Source: Paenibacillus mucilaginosus 3016
GTDB taxonomy: Bacteria; Bacillota; Bacilli; Paenibacillales; NBRC-103111
NCBI RefSeq assembly: GCF_000250655.1
Contig: NC_016935.1
Span: forward strand, 5,226,001-5,290,000
DNA: 64,000 bases
Direction: 5' to 3'
In this document: piece by piece, positions 41,632-48,870 of the stretch
Numbering within the stretch: the stretch's first letter is position 1
Layout: each line of letters starts with the position of its first letter
Program-made: the position numbers and the translations under genes
Notes under the pieces: model-generated
What the model saw: the letters and a program-made list of their open reading frames with translations, nothing else
Told to the model about the DNA's origin: nothing
Databases searched by the model: none

Positions 41632-43397
41632 GCCTGCTCCCCCTTCTCTACAGGGATGGACAGCTTCACCACGGTGCCCCTTCCCTTGCGGCTGGCGATC
41701 TCCAGCGGTTCTTCATCGCCCGCCCCGCCGCTGCCGTAATAGAGCCGCAGTCTGCGGCGGACATTAGCCAGCCCAAGTCCGGAGCCCTTGGAGGACCACT
41801 CCCTGCCCTCTCCCAGCGCCTGCTTGAGCCTCGCCAAAGAATCCCCGTCCATCCCGCCTCCGTTGTCCTCCACCGTAATCGTCAGCCGGTCTGCTCCGGG
41901 AGACCGGACGGCTGTAACCGTGACGCTCCCTTGTCCGACCCGGCTCTCCAGCCCATGCTGGATCGCATTCTCGACCAGGGGCTGGATCAGCAGCTTGGGC
42001 AGCTTCACCTCCGCAGCGTCCGGAGAGGAGAGAATCCGCCAGTCCAGCCGGTCGCCGAACCGCATTGTCATTATCGACATATACCGCTCCACCTGCTCGA
42101 GTTCCTCCGCCAGCGTCACCCACTCCTCCTTGTTCAGGCCCGAGATCGTATACCGGAACAGGTCGGACATCGCGATGACGAAGCCGGCCAGCTCCTCCTC
42201 TTCCTTGTCAATCAGCGACCAATACAAGGCCTCCAGCGTGTTGAACAGAAAGTGCGGATGAATCTGCGCCTGAAGCGCCTTCAGCTCCGTGCGGCTCTGC
42301 AGCAGCTCTTTCTCGTAGACGAGGCGGATCAGCCGGTTCGTATCCTCCACCATCCCGTTATAGGAATGGGTCAGCTCATGAATTTCCAGTGTGGACGACA
42401 CCTGTTCGCTGGGCTTCAGCACACCGAAGCGGGCGCCTCTCATCGTCTTGATCAGCTTCAGAATCGGCCGGGTAATCAGGGTGGACAGCACGAACGACAG
42501 AAGGATAAAAAGCAGCGTCCCGATGCCCGCCGAAGCGAGAATGGCCGTCCGCAGCACAGAAATCCCTTCCGTAATCGCACTGACCGGCGTCAGAATCAGC
42601 AGGGTCCATCCCGTGATCGCCGACTGCTGCTTCACCATCACATACTGGCGGTCCCCCATGCGGACCACAGGCTCCGGACTGTCCATCAGCCCGCGGACCG
42701 CTTCGGATAAGGCTCCCTCGTCACTGCCCGTAATCCGGCGTCCTTGCTGGTCCACCAGCAGGGAGATCTCCTGCTCCCCCATGCCGGCCAGCGGCTCCTC
42801 GATCCGGAACACGTCCCGCTCCAGCCGCACAAGAAGATACCCGCCGGGCGCAAAATCCAGGTTGATCAGGTGGATCGACCGCAGGGCCGTGACCGTGCCG
42901 GGGTACTGGGGATCGATGCCCAGCCAGACGATTCCCCCTTTGTTCTCCTGGGCCTTGGCGATCCACTCCCTGCTGACCTTGCCCTCCAGCTCGTTGCCGC
43001 CGAGGGGGTACAGCCCCCGTCCCCCGTACGTATACAGCTCCACCGAATGCACGCCGCTTGCATAGGTTGGAATGATCGTCACCTGCGGCACGAGCGCCTG
43101 CTGTTCGGCGAATGACGAGCTTCTTCCGCTCCGCTCCCCGGCCAGCAGCCTCTGGACATAGGCGTTGGCGGCCACCTGGGTCGTCAGCGAATCGATCTGG
43201 TGCAGCACCGCCTCAAGCCTGCGGTTCCCCTGCACGGCCGTCTGCGTGATCTGCTTCTCGGCGTTATTCTTGAGCAGCGTGGAGACGGAATCATACGTAC
43301 CGATTCCTACCATCGCCAGGATCACCATCATGACGAACAGGAATCCGACCAGCATCTGGTTGCGCAGCGTGTTCAGCTGCCGTATTCTGGGCCGCAC
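41628..43397 (-). CDS. YesM-type sensor histidine kinase
   Basis: A 589-residue membrane kinase. An N-terminal helix (MLVGFLFVMMVILAMVGIG) and a second helix near AILASAGIGTLLFILLSFVL bracket a ~240-residue extracellular Cache-like sensor. A HAMP linker follows, then HPHFLFNTLEALYW with the phospho-accepting His. The ATPase motifs are LLIQPLVENAIQHG, VEDNGGGMD and GSGLGLANVRRRL. The GTG at 43397 is preferred because GGAGGG ends 6 nt before it; the ATG at 43403 abuts the site. It senses a carbohydrate signal outside the cell and passes phosphate to the YesN-type regulator. Confidence 0.93.
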   Translation of the reverse strand: MRPRIRQLNTLRNQMLVGFLFVMMVILAMVGIGTYDSVSTLLKNNAEKQITQTAVQGNRRLEAVLHQIDSLTTQVAANAYVQRLLAGERSGRSSSFAEQQALVPQVTIIPTYASGVHSVELYTYGGRGLYPLGGNELEGKVSREWIAKAQENKGGIVWLGIDPQYPGTVTALRSIHLINLDFAPGGYLLVRLERDVFRIEEPLAGMGEQEISLLVDQQGRRITGSDEGALSEAVRGLMDSPEPVVRMGDRQYVMVKQQSAITGWTLLILTPVSAITEGISVLRTAILASAGIGTLLFILLSFVLSTLITRPILKLIKTMRGARFGVLKPSEQVSSTLEIHELTHSYNGMVEDTNRLIRLVYEKELLQSRTELKALQAQIHPHFLFNTLEALYWSLIDKEEEELAGFVIAMSDLFRYTISGLNKEEWVTLAEELEQVERYMSIMTMRFGDRLDWRILSSPDAAEVKLPKLLIQPLVENAIQHGLESRVGQGSVTVTAVRSPGADRLTITVEDNGGGMDGDSLARLKQALGEGREWSSKGSGLGLANVRRRLRLYYGSGGAGDEEPLEIASRKGRGTVVKLSIPVEKGEQA

Positions 43398-43481
43398 CCT
43401 CATCCCTCCCCGGGAGTCTCCCCTTAAATTTTTGTAGTAAGATCTAAAGTTTGTACACTACCCATCCTGTACGGGAAACGA

Positions 43482-43507
43482 TATAGTACCACATGTAAGC
43501 GATTCCC
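43482..43507 (+). promoter_or_regulatory. Xylanase promoter region with cre-like box
   Basis: TATAGT (43482-43487) could be a -10 element, and TGTAAGCGATTCCC (43494-43507) follows at the expected start of transcription. The box matches cre at 12 of 14 positions. Binding there would block early transcription. Confidence 0.4.
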
Positions 43508-43521
43508 ATTATTCCCTTCAT

Positions 43522-43532
43522 AAGGAGGTGAT
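43522..43532 (+). promoter_or_regulatory. Non-initiating extended Shine-Dalgarno in the xylanase leader
   Basis: AAGGAGGTGAT is an 11-nt perfect complement of the 16S rRNA 3' end, but no ATG, GTG or TTG follows at a usable distance. It is about 80 nt before the real ribosome site. In Bacillus cry mRNAs such a site at the 5' end stabilises the transcript (STAB-SD), and the same role is possible here. Confidence 0.5.
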
Positions 43533-43610
43533 ACCCTTTTAAACCATAGTCTAGAACCGAAGCCGGACCGCTTTGAAAACGTATTCTACTCTTAAGGAGG
43601 AATGAAAAAG

Positions 43611-44567
43611 ATGTTCAAATCCAAGCTAGCCAAGCTGTGTGCCTCTTCCCTGCTTGTTGGCTCCATCCTGTCCTTCACACTCATCCCCAGCGCCGATGCG
43701 GGACTGGCGCGCAGCAAGTTCCTTGGCAACATTATTGCAGGCAGCGTGCCTTCGAACTTCGCCACGTATTGGAATCAGGTGACGCCCGAGAATTCGACGA
43801 AGTGGGGCTCGGTCGAAGCGACCCGGAACCGGATGAACTGGACCGCTGCCGATACCGCTTACAATTATGCGCGCAGCAGCGGCTTCCCGTTCAAATTCCA
43901 TACGCTCATCTGGGGCAGCCAGGAGCCGGGCTGGATCGGCAGCCTCTCCGCCGCCGACCAGAAAGCCGAAGTGCTGCAGTGGATTCAGGCTTCCGCCAGC
44001 AAATATCCGAATGCCGCCTTCGTCGATGTCGTGAACGAGCCTCTACATGCCAAGCCGTCCTACCGCAATGCGATTGGCGGCGACGGCGCGACGGGCTGGG
44101 ACTGGGTGATCTGGTCCTTCCAGGAAGCGCGGAAGGCATTCCCGAATTCCAAGCTGCTGCTCAATGAATACGGCATTATCAGCGACCCGAATGCGGCGGC
44201 CGCTTACGTCCAGATTGCCAATCTGCTGAAGAGCCGGGGGTTGATCGATGGGATTGGCATTCAATGCCATCAGTTCAATATGGACACCGTCTCCGTCAGC
44301 ACGATGAGAAACGTTCTGAATACGCTTGCTTCCACCGGCCTCCCGATCTATGTCTCCGAGCTGGATATGACCGGCGACGATGCGACCCAGCTCGCGCGCT
44401 ACAAGGAGAAGTTCCCTGTGCTCTGGGAGCATACGGCCGTGAAGGGTGTGACCCTGTGGGGGTACATCGAAGGCCAGACGTGGAAGGCCAACACGCACCT
44501 TATCACGAGCTCGGGCACGGAGCGTCCTGCCCTCAAGTGGCTCCGGGACTATCTGGCAGCGCATTGA
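43611..44567 (+). CDS. Secreted endo-1,4-beta-xylanase, GH10
   Basis: A 318-residue single-domain xylanase. The signal peptide ends near IPSADA. The (beta/alpha)8 barrel shows GNIIAGSVP, NQVTPENSTKW and KFHTLIWGSQEPGW. The acid/base is Glu143 in VDVVNEPLH and the nucleophile Glu250 in IYVSELDMTG; GVTLWGYIEGQTW closes the site. The ATG at 43611 has GGAGG 10 nt upstream; the ATG at 43602 abuts it. It is divergent from the YesM/YesN genes, which probably sense its products, and ends at a strong terminator. Confidence 0.95.
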   Translation: MFKSKLAKLCASSLLVGSILSFTLIPSADAGLARSKFLGNIIAGSVPSNFATYWNQVTPENSTKWGSVEATRNRMNWTAADTAYNYARSSGFPFKFHTLIWGSQEPGWIGSLSAADQKAEVLQWIQASASKYPNAAFVDVVNEPLHAKPSYRNAIGGDGATGWDWVIWSFQEARKAFPNSKLLLNEYGIISDPNAAAAYVQIANLLKSRGLIDGIGIQCHQFNMDTVSVSTMRNVLNTLASTGLPIYVSELDMTGDDATQLARYKEKFPVLWEHTAVKGVTLWGYIEGQTWKANTHLITSSGTERPALKWLRDYLAAH

Positions 44568-44637
44568 ACGGCTGCCGGCCCTGTCGTCAATCTACCCATT
44601 CATTTGCCGAAAATCATGAAACGTGAACAGGTGACAA

Positions 44638-44675
44638 GCAGCAGGGCATCTTGGTGAGATGCCCTGCTGCTTTTT
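44638..44675 (+). terminator. Xylanase terminator
   Basis: AGCAGGGCATC, a 7-nt loop and GATGCCCTGCT form a perfect 11-bp stem followed by GCTTTTT, about 70 nt after the xylanase stop. Confidence 0.9.
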
Positions 44676-44852
44676 GATACGAGGGGACCATCCATGGGAA
44701 GACCTTCATGGGCAGCGGGAGCTATATCCGACTATTCAAAGTCCATTTTTCGAAACACCTATGGCCATGATAGCAGTGAATACGAATCGTGTGGAGAGTG
44801 GAACCTATAGTTCTTACTTTGCGAAACTTATAGATTCTTGTCCGGCGGAACG

Positions 44853-44880
44853 CAAAAAAAGGGGCCGTCGCAGGGGCCCC
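44853..44880 (-). terminator. Terminator of the membrane-protein gene at 44922
   Basis: On the minus strand GGGGCC, loop, GGCCCC and seven T, about 40 nt past the stop. The interval 44680-44850 holds nothing supportable. Confidence 0.85.
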
Positions 44881-44921
44881 ATGTTCCCAAAGTTGTCGTT
44901 CACATGGATGGTTGGATCTTC

Positions 44922-45578
44922 TTATTTTACTTTTTCATAAATGGTACCGTCCGTATCCATCACGATGATCTCACGCTGAAGCCGGTCCAGTCCAATCATA
45001 ATGACAGGATTTGGTTCGCCCGATTGGTTATAGAAGGTTCTGATTTGAATGATAGTGGTATATCCGGATTCCTTCACATCCAGGACTTCGATTGAATTTC
45101 CAGCCCTCTCCCCGCCCAATGAAAGGACCAGGCCTCGTTTCCCCTCCGAAATCGTGAAGGTTCTGTAGCCGCGAATCGCAGGGTCTTTTTGCAGCCGCTT
45201 TATGTAATCTCCTGCATCTGTCAGCACAGAGTAATGCGTCTTCTTGACAATCCAGTAATTCACTTCATTCGTGTATTGGAATAAGATATAGGCAGCCGCA
45301 GACAGAAGGACAACAGCATAAATGATCTTTCTCCAGATCACCTTTCCTGCGAAGCTCAGCAGGATCGCTGACGTCAGCAGGCCTGCACTTCCCATCCCGA
45401 CAGGCATGCCTTCAAACCCTCCGATAACCAAGATACTGACAAGAAAAACAACAGCCGCCGCTCCGGCAACCACAAGGACTTTCACCGAGTGCTTCAAAGG
45501 ACTGTGAATCCAAGAGAGTAAGGCATACAAGCCGAATCCAGCCAGCAGGCCGAACAGATAGAAAAACTCAAACACCAC
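44922..45578 (-). CDS. Uncharacterised membrane protein
   Basis: A 218-residue protein with four N-terminal hydrophobic segments (FFYLFGLLAGFGLYALLSWI, VLVVAGAAAVVFLVSILVIG, AGLLTSAILLSFAG, IIYAVVLLSAAAYILF). A soluble C-terminal domain of about 110 residues follows, beginning VNYWIVKKTHYSV, with a beta-rich pattern to the end. The start is GTG 45578 with GGGAGG 8 nt upstream. I do not recognise the family. It is monocistronic. Confidence 0.8.
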   Translation of the reverse strand: MVFEFFYLFGLLAGFGLYALLSWIHSPLKHSVKVLVVAGAAAVVFLVSILVIGGFEGMPVGMGSAGLLTSAILLSFAGKVIWRKIIYAVVLLSAAAYILFQYTNEVNYWIVKKTHYSVLTDAGDYIKRLQKDPAIRGYRTFTISEGKRGLVLSLGGERAGNSIEVLDVKESGYTTIIQIRTFYNQSGEPNPVIMIGLDRLQREIIVMDTDGTIYEKVK

Positions 45579-46148
45579 TGCAAACGCCTCCCTTCGCTTA
45601 CCGCTTGACGGAAGACCAATATTTGAATGACTGATGATCCTTATTTCACCATATTTAATTACCCATTTTTACTATTTATGGTATGACTTTCCTCGCCTAT
45701 TGTGGAATGTACGAGATTATCCGCACGAGCTCCCCAGTTTGCTCACTCGGTCACCCGGTGTCACTCCGCGGGTCCACGCCCTTGAAGCACTGCAGCCAAG
45801 CGCCCGGCACAAGATTCCCCGCTTTCAACCGGGTTCTATAAGCAGCTCTGAGACCAGGTTCACAAACGCCCAGCAGCATCTGCACCGCCGGTACCGAGTC
45901 CTTATTCATCCATATTAACTAGTTTATTCAATTTATGTTGAGGGATTGGCATGCTCTTGCAGGGATTGAGTCCCCAATTCGTTCCCGCCGCGGGGAAGAT
46001 GCATAGTTATGGTTTATTTTCCGGCCAAAGTGAGGTAAAATTTCAGTAACATACGGTTCGTCTTTACATATTCTTTACTTTTACAGCCAAGAACCTGAGG
46101 AACGTACGTATATACCGTTACCATTGAACTTACGGGGAGGCCATCATT
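45579..46148. other. 570-nt intergenic region upstream of the PRPP synthetase paralogue
   Basis: No supportable gene is present; a 94-codon plus-strand frame (45634-45918) has no ribosome site or plausible composition. The last 90 nt carry TTTACA-type repeats (TTTACATATTC, TTTACTTTTACA) and should include the promoter of the gene at 46149, though no convincing -35/-10 pair was found. Confidence 0.5.
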
Positions 46149-47093
46149 TTGAACGAAAACATAAGCATCTTCTCAGGTTCTTCACATATCGAGCTTGCGG
46201 AAGCGATCTGTGCGCAGCTGGGGCTGCCGCTCGGGAAGATCAAGCGGTCGCGCTTCAAGAGCGGCGAAATCTATGTGAACTATGAGCAGGGAATCCGCAA
46301 CCATGACGTCTATCTGGTCCAGTCCTTCTCCGGCTCGATCAATGACAATGTCATTGAGCTCCTGGTCATGATCGATGCGGCGAAGAGAGCGTCGGCGAGA
46401 ACCATCAATGTCGTCATTCCTTACTTCGGCTATTCGAGACTGGTGCAGAAGGCAAAGCCGCGCGAACCGATCTCCGCGAAGCTCATCGCCGATCTGCTGA
46501 CGACCGCCGGTGCCGACCGTCTGATCACACTGGATCTGCACGCCGCGGCCATCCAGGGCTTCTTCAATATCCCTGTGGATCATCTGACCGCGCTCGACCT
46601 GTTCCATGACTACATCAAGGCCCGTAAGATTCAGAACCCGATCATCGTCTCCCCTGACGCAGGACGGGCCGGTACGGCGGAGAAGCTCGCCAGCTACCTC
46701 GACTACCCCTGCGCCATCATGGTTAAGAAGCATACGGGCACCGATTCCCCTATCACGCATGTCATCGGGGACGTGGAGAACTACACCCCGATCATCATCG
46801 ACGACATCATCGATACGGGCGGCACGATCGTCAAAGCGGTCAATGCGCTCAAGGAACGCGGCGCGAACGACGCCTATGTGGTCGCCACGCACCCGGTCTT
46901 CTCCGGACCGGCGCTGGAGCGTCTGAACCACCCGAACCTGAAGGAAGTCGTGGTTACGAATTCGATCGCAATCCCGGCGGAGCGCCCTGCATGCATCAAA
47001 GTGATTCCGGTTGCCGAGCTGCTGGCCAACGCGATCCGGATCAATATGTACGGCGGATCGATCTCCACCCTCTTCACCATTACCAAAGTGTAG
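46149..47093 (+). CDS. prs: Ribose-phosphate pyrophosphokinase, divergent paralogue
   Basis: A 314-residue PRPP synthetase that would make PRPP from ribose 5-phosphate and ATP. TTG 46149 follows GGGGAGG by 8 nt. The fold is complete: FSGSSHIELAEAI, the ATP region GYSRLVQKAKPREPISAKL, LDLHAAAIQGFF with His131, and the PRPP-binding loop IIIDDIIDTGGTI (217-226). Several positions differ from housekeeping enzymes. The catalytic flexible loop reads KKHTGTD where KRRPRPN is usual, so an Arg becomes His. DLHAAAIQGFF replaces DLHAGQIQGFF and SPDAGRAGTAEKL replaces SPDHGGVTRARKL. It is therefore likely a second copy with altered kinetics or regulation rather than the main prs. Confidence 0.9.
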   Translation: MNENISIFSGSSHIELAEAICAQLGLPLGKIKRSRFKSGEIYVNYEQGIRNHDVYLVQSFSGSINDNVIELLVMIDAAKRASARTINVVIPYFGYSRLVQKAKPREPISAKLIADLLTTAGADRLITLDLHAAAIQGFFNIPVDHLTALDLFHDYIKARKIQNPIIVSPDAGRAGTAEKLASYLDYPCAIMVKKHTGTDSPITHVIGDVENYTPIIIDDIIDTGGTIVKAVNALKERGANDAYVVATHPVFSGPALERLNHPNLKEVVVTNSIAIPAERPACIKVIPVAELLANAIRINMYGGSISTLFTITKV

Positions 47094-47120
47094 GGCCCGC
47101 GCAGTGCAGACACATTCAAA

Positions 47121-47140
47121 AAAAAGAACCGGCCCACTCG
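47121..47140 (+). terminator. Left half of the prs terminator, split by the insertion sequence
   Basis: AAAAAGAACCGGCC followed by CACTCG stops at the IS edge; CCCACTCGGCCGGTCCTTTTG resumes at 48832. Rejoined with one copy of the 8-bp duplication, the two arms make GAACCGGCC, a short loop and GGCCGGTCC with flanking A and T runs, a bidirectional terminator after prs. Confidence 0.75.
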
Positions 47141-47163
47141 GAGGCCACTGAAAAAGTCCGTCT

Positions 47164-47211
47164 AAAAAAAGCACAGCCCTTCAAGAAAATTGAAGAGGCT
47201 GTGCTTTTTTT
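47164..47211 (+). terminator. IS left-end hairpin terminator
   Basis: AAAAAAAGCACAGCC and GGCTGTGCTTTTTTT enclose CTTCAA/TTGAAG. It lies between the IS end and the transposase start and would block transcription from outside entering the transposase gene. Confidence 0.85.
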
Positions 47212-47220
47212 GACGTATAA

Positions 47221-48702
47221 TTGAGTCATCTCGAAAAGCGGGTGAGACGGATGATTCAACAACAACAAAGCTTGGTTCTGAGCCCTTACGCGGCTCTGTA
47301 TGATATCGTCGTGCCGAAGGACAACATGCTCCGTCAAATTAACGAACTGGTGGACTTCACTTTTATCTTTGAAGAACTGCAGACAAAATATTGTTTGGAC
47401 AACGGACGTAACGCCATTGACCCCATCAGAATGTTTAAATATTTGTTGCTGAAAGCCATCTTTGAACTATCTGACGTAGATATTGTCGAGCGTTCTAAGT
47501 ATGACCTGTCGTTTAAGTATTTCCTGGGCATGGCACCGGAGGATCCGGTCATCGACCCGAGTTCTCTGACAAAATTCCGCAAACTGCGGCTCAAAGACAT
47601 CAACTTATTGGACATGCTCATTGGTAAGACGGTAGACCTCGCTATCGAACTGAAAATCCTGAAGAGCAACTCCATAATCGTCGACGCTACGCATACAAAA
47701 GCGCGCTACAATCAGAAGTCGCCGCTAGAAATTCTGCGAGACCGTGCACGAAAGCTGCGAAAGTCCGTTTACACGATGGATGAATCGCTCAAAGCCAAAA
47801 TGCCCGCAAAGAACACGAGCGACGTACTCGAAGACGAAATCGAGTATTGTCAAAAGCTTGTGACCTTCATCGAGTTGGAATCCGGGATCGCGCAAGTACC
47901 AAAGGTTTTGAATCCGTTACACCTGCTGAAGGAAACGGTGGAGGATGACATCGAACAGCTTCGTCTAACGGCGGATCCGGATGCTCGAGTGGGACATAAA
48001 AGCGCCGATTCTGCATTCTTTGGATATAAAACTCATCTGGCCATGACGGAGGAGCGCATCATAACGGCAGCTGTCATTACAACAGGCGAGAAGAATGACG
48101 GCAAGCAGCTGCAGACGCTCATCGAAAAAAGCAATGCAGCAGGAATGCAAGTTAAGACCGTCATTGGCGATACCGCCTACTCCGAGAAGGATAATATTTT
48201 GTACACAACGAACAATGAGATTGAACTTGTAGCAAAACTCAATCCGCTGATCACGCAAGGCAGCCGTAAGAAAGAAGAGGAATTTCTATTCAACAAAGAT
48301 GCCGGCATGTACGTATGCCCGGCTGGTCACATGGCGACTCGAAAGGCCCGGCAAGGCAAAAAAGGCGTCGGTAAAAACCAACAGGATACCTATTATTTTG
48401 ACGTAGAGATCTGCAAGAGCTGTCCGCTCAAGGAGGGCTGTTACAAAGAAGGCGCCAAGAGTAAAACTTATTCCGTAACGATTAAATCTGATGAACACGC
48501 GGAACAGATGGCGTTCCAGGAAACGGAATATTTCAAGGCGAAATCCAAAGAGCGCTACAAGATCGAAGCGAAAAACAGCGAACTCAAACATAGACACGGG
48601 TATGATGTTGCCACATCTTCGGGTCTGATTGGCATAGAAATGCAAGGTGCAATGGCCATATTCGCTGTAAATCTTAAGCGTATACTGAAGCTGGTAGATT
48701 GA
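47221..48702 (+). CDS. IS1182-family transposase
   Basis: A full-length DDE transposase of up to 493 residues. TTG 47221 opens the frame, but ATG 47251 with AAGCGGGTG upstream is a good alternative (483 residues). The N-terminal domain includes DNGRNAIDPIRMFKYLLLKA and YDLSFKYFLGM. The catalytic acids are in IIVDATHTKA, VIGDTAYS and KNSELKHRHGYD. A zinc-ribbon-like CPAGH...CKSCPLKEGCY segment lies before the last motif. It is intact and may be active. Its codon use is more AT-rich than that of its neighbours. Confidence 0.93.
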   Translation: MSHLEKRVRRMIQQQQSLVLSPYAALYDIVVPKDNMLRQINELVDFTFIFEELQTKYCLDNGRNAIDPIRMFKYLLLKAIFELSDVDIVERSKYDLSFKYFLGMAPEDPVIDPSSLTKFRKLRLKDINLLDMLIGKTVDLAIELKILKSNSIIVDATHTKARYNQKSPLEILRDRARKLRKSVYTMDESLKAKMPAKNTSDVLEDEIEYCQKLVTFIELESGIAQVPKVLNPLHLLKETVEDDIEQLRLTADPDARVGHKSADSAFFGYKTHLAMTEERIITAAVITTGEKNDGKQLQTLIEKSNAAGMQVKTVIGDTAYSEKDNILYTTNNEIELVAKLNPLITQGSRKKEEEFLFNKDAGMYVCPAGHMATRKARQGKKGVGKNQQDTYYFDVEICKSCPLKEGCYKEGAKSKTYSVTIKSDEHAEQMAFQETEYFKAKSKERYKIEAKNSELKHRHGYDVATSSGLIGIEMQGAMAIFAVNLKRILKLVD

Positions 48703-48735
48703 AAAAACGTATCGAGCAGACCAATTTTAAGCCTA

Positions 48736-48780
48736 TAAAAAAGCCATCTGACCCTAAAAATGGGGGTAGATGGCTTTTTT
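48736..48780 (+). terminator. IS right-end hairpin terminator
   Basis: AAAAAAGCCATCTGACCC and GGGGGTAGATGGCTTTTTT form a long stem after the transposase stop, inside the right inverted repeat. Confidence 0.85.
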
Positions 48781-48870
48781 ATGACTTATACGAGGCTCCT
48801 GAGGAAAAAGCGTAAGTTCTTCAGTGGCCTCCCCACTCGGCCGGTCCTTTTGTATATGCACCTCGCTCCC

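Larger units (their letters stand above)
47141..48831 (+). mobile_element. IS1182-type insertion sequence, 1,691 bp, with 8-bp target duplication
   Basis: The left end GAGGCCACTGAAAAAGT and the inverted right end GAGGCCACTGAAGAACT share 12 terminal bases and further matches inside. CCCACTCG flanks both ends (47133-47140 and 48832-48839). It holds one intact transposase gene bounded by strong hairpins on each side. The element looks less GC-rich than its surroundings, and intact ends with identical duplications suggest recent insertion. Confidence 0.9.

Noticed and set aside
45634..45918. 94-codon plus-strand frame upstream of prs
   Set aside because: No ribosome site, Pro/Arg/His-rich composition and no motif.
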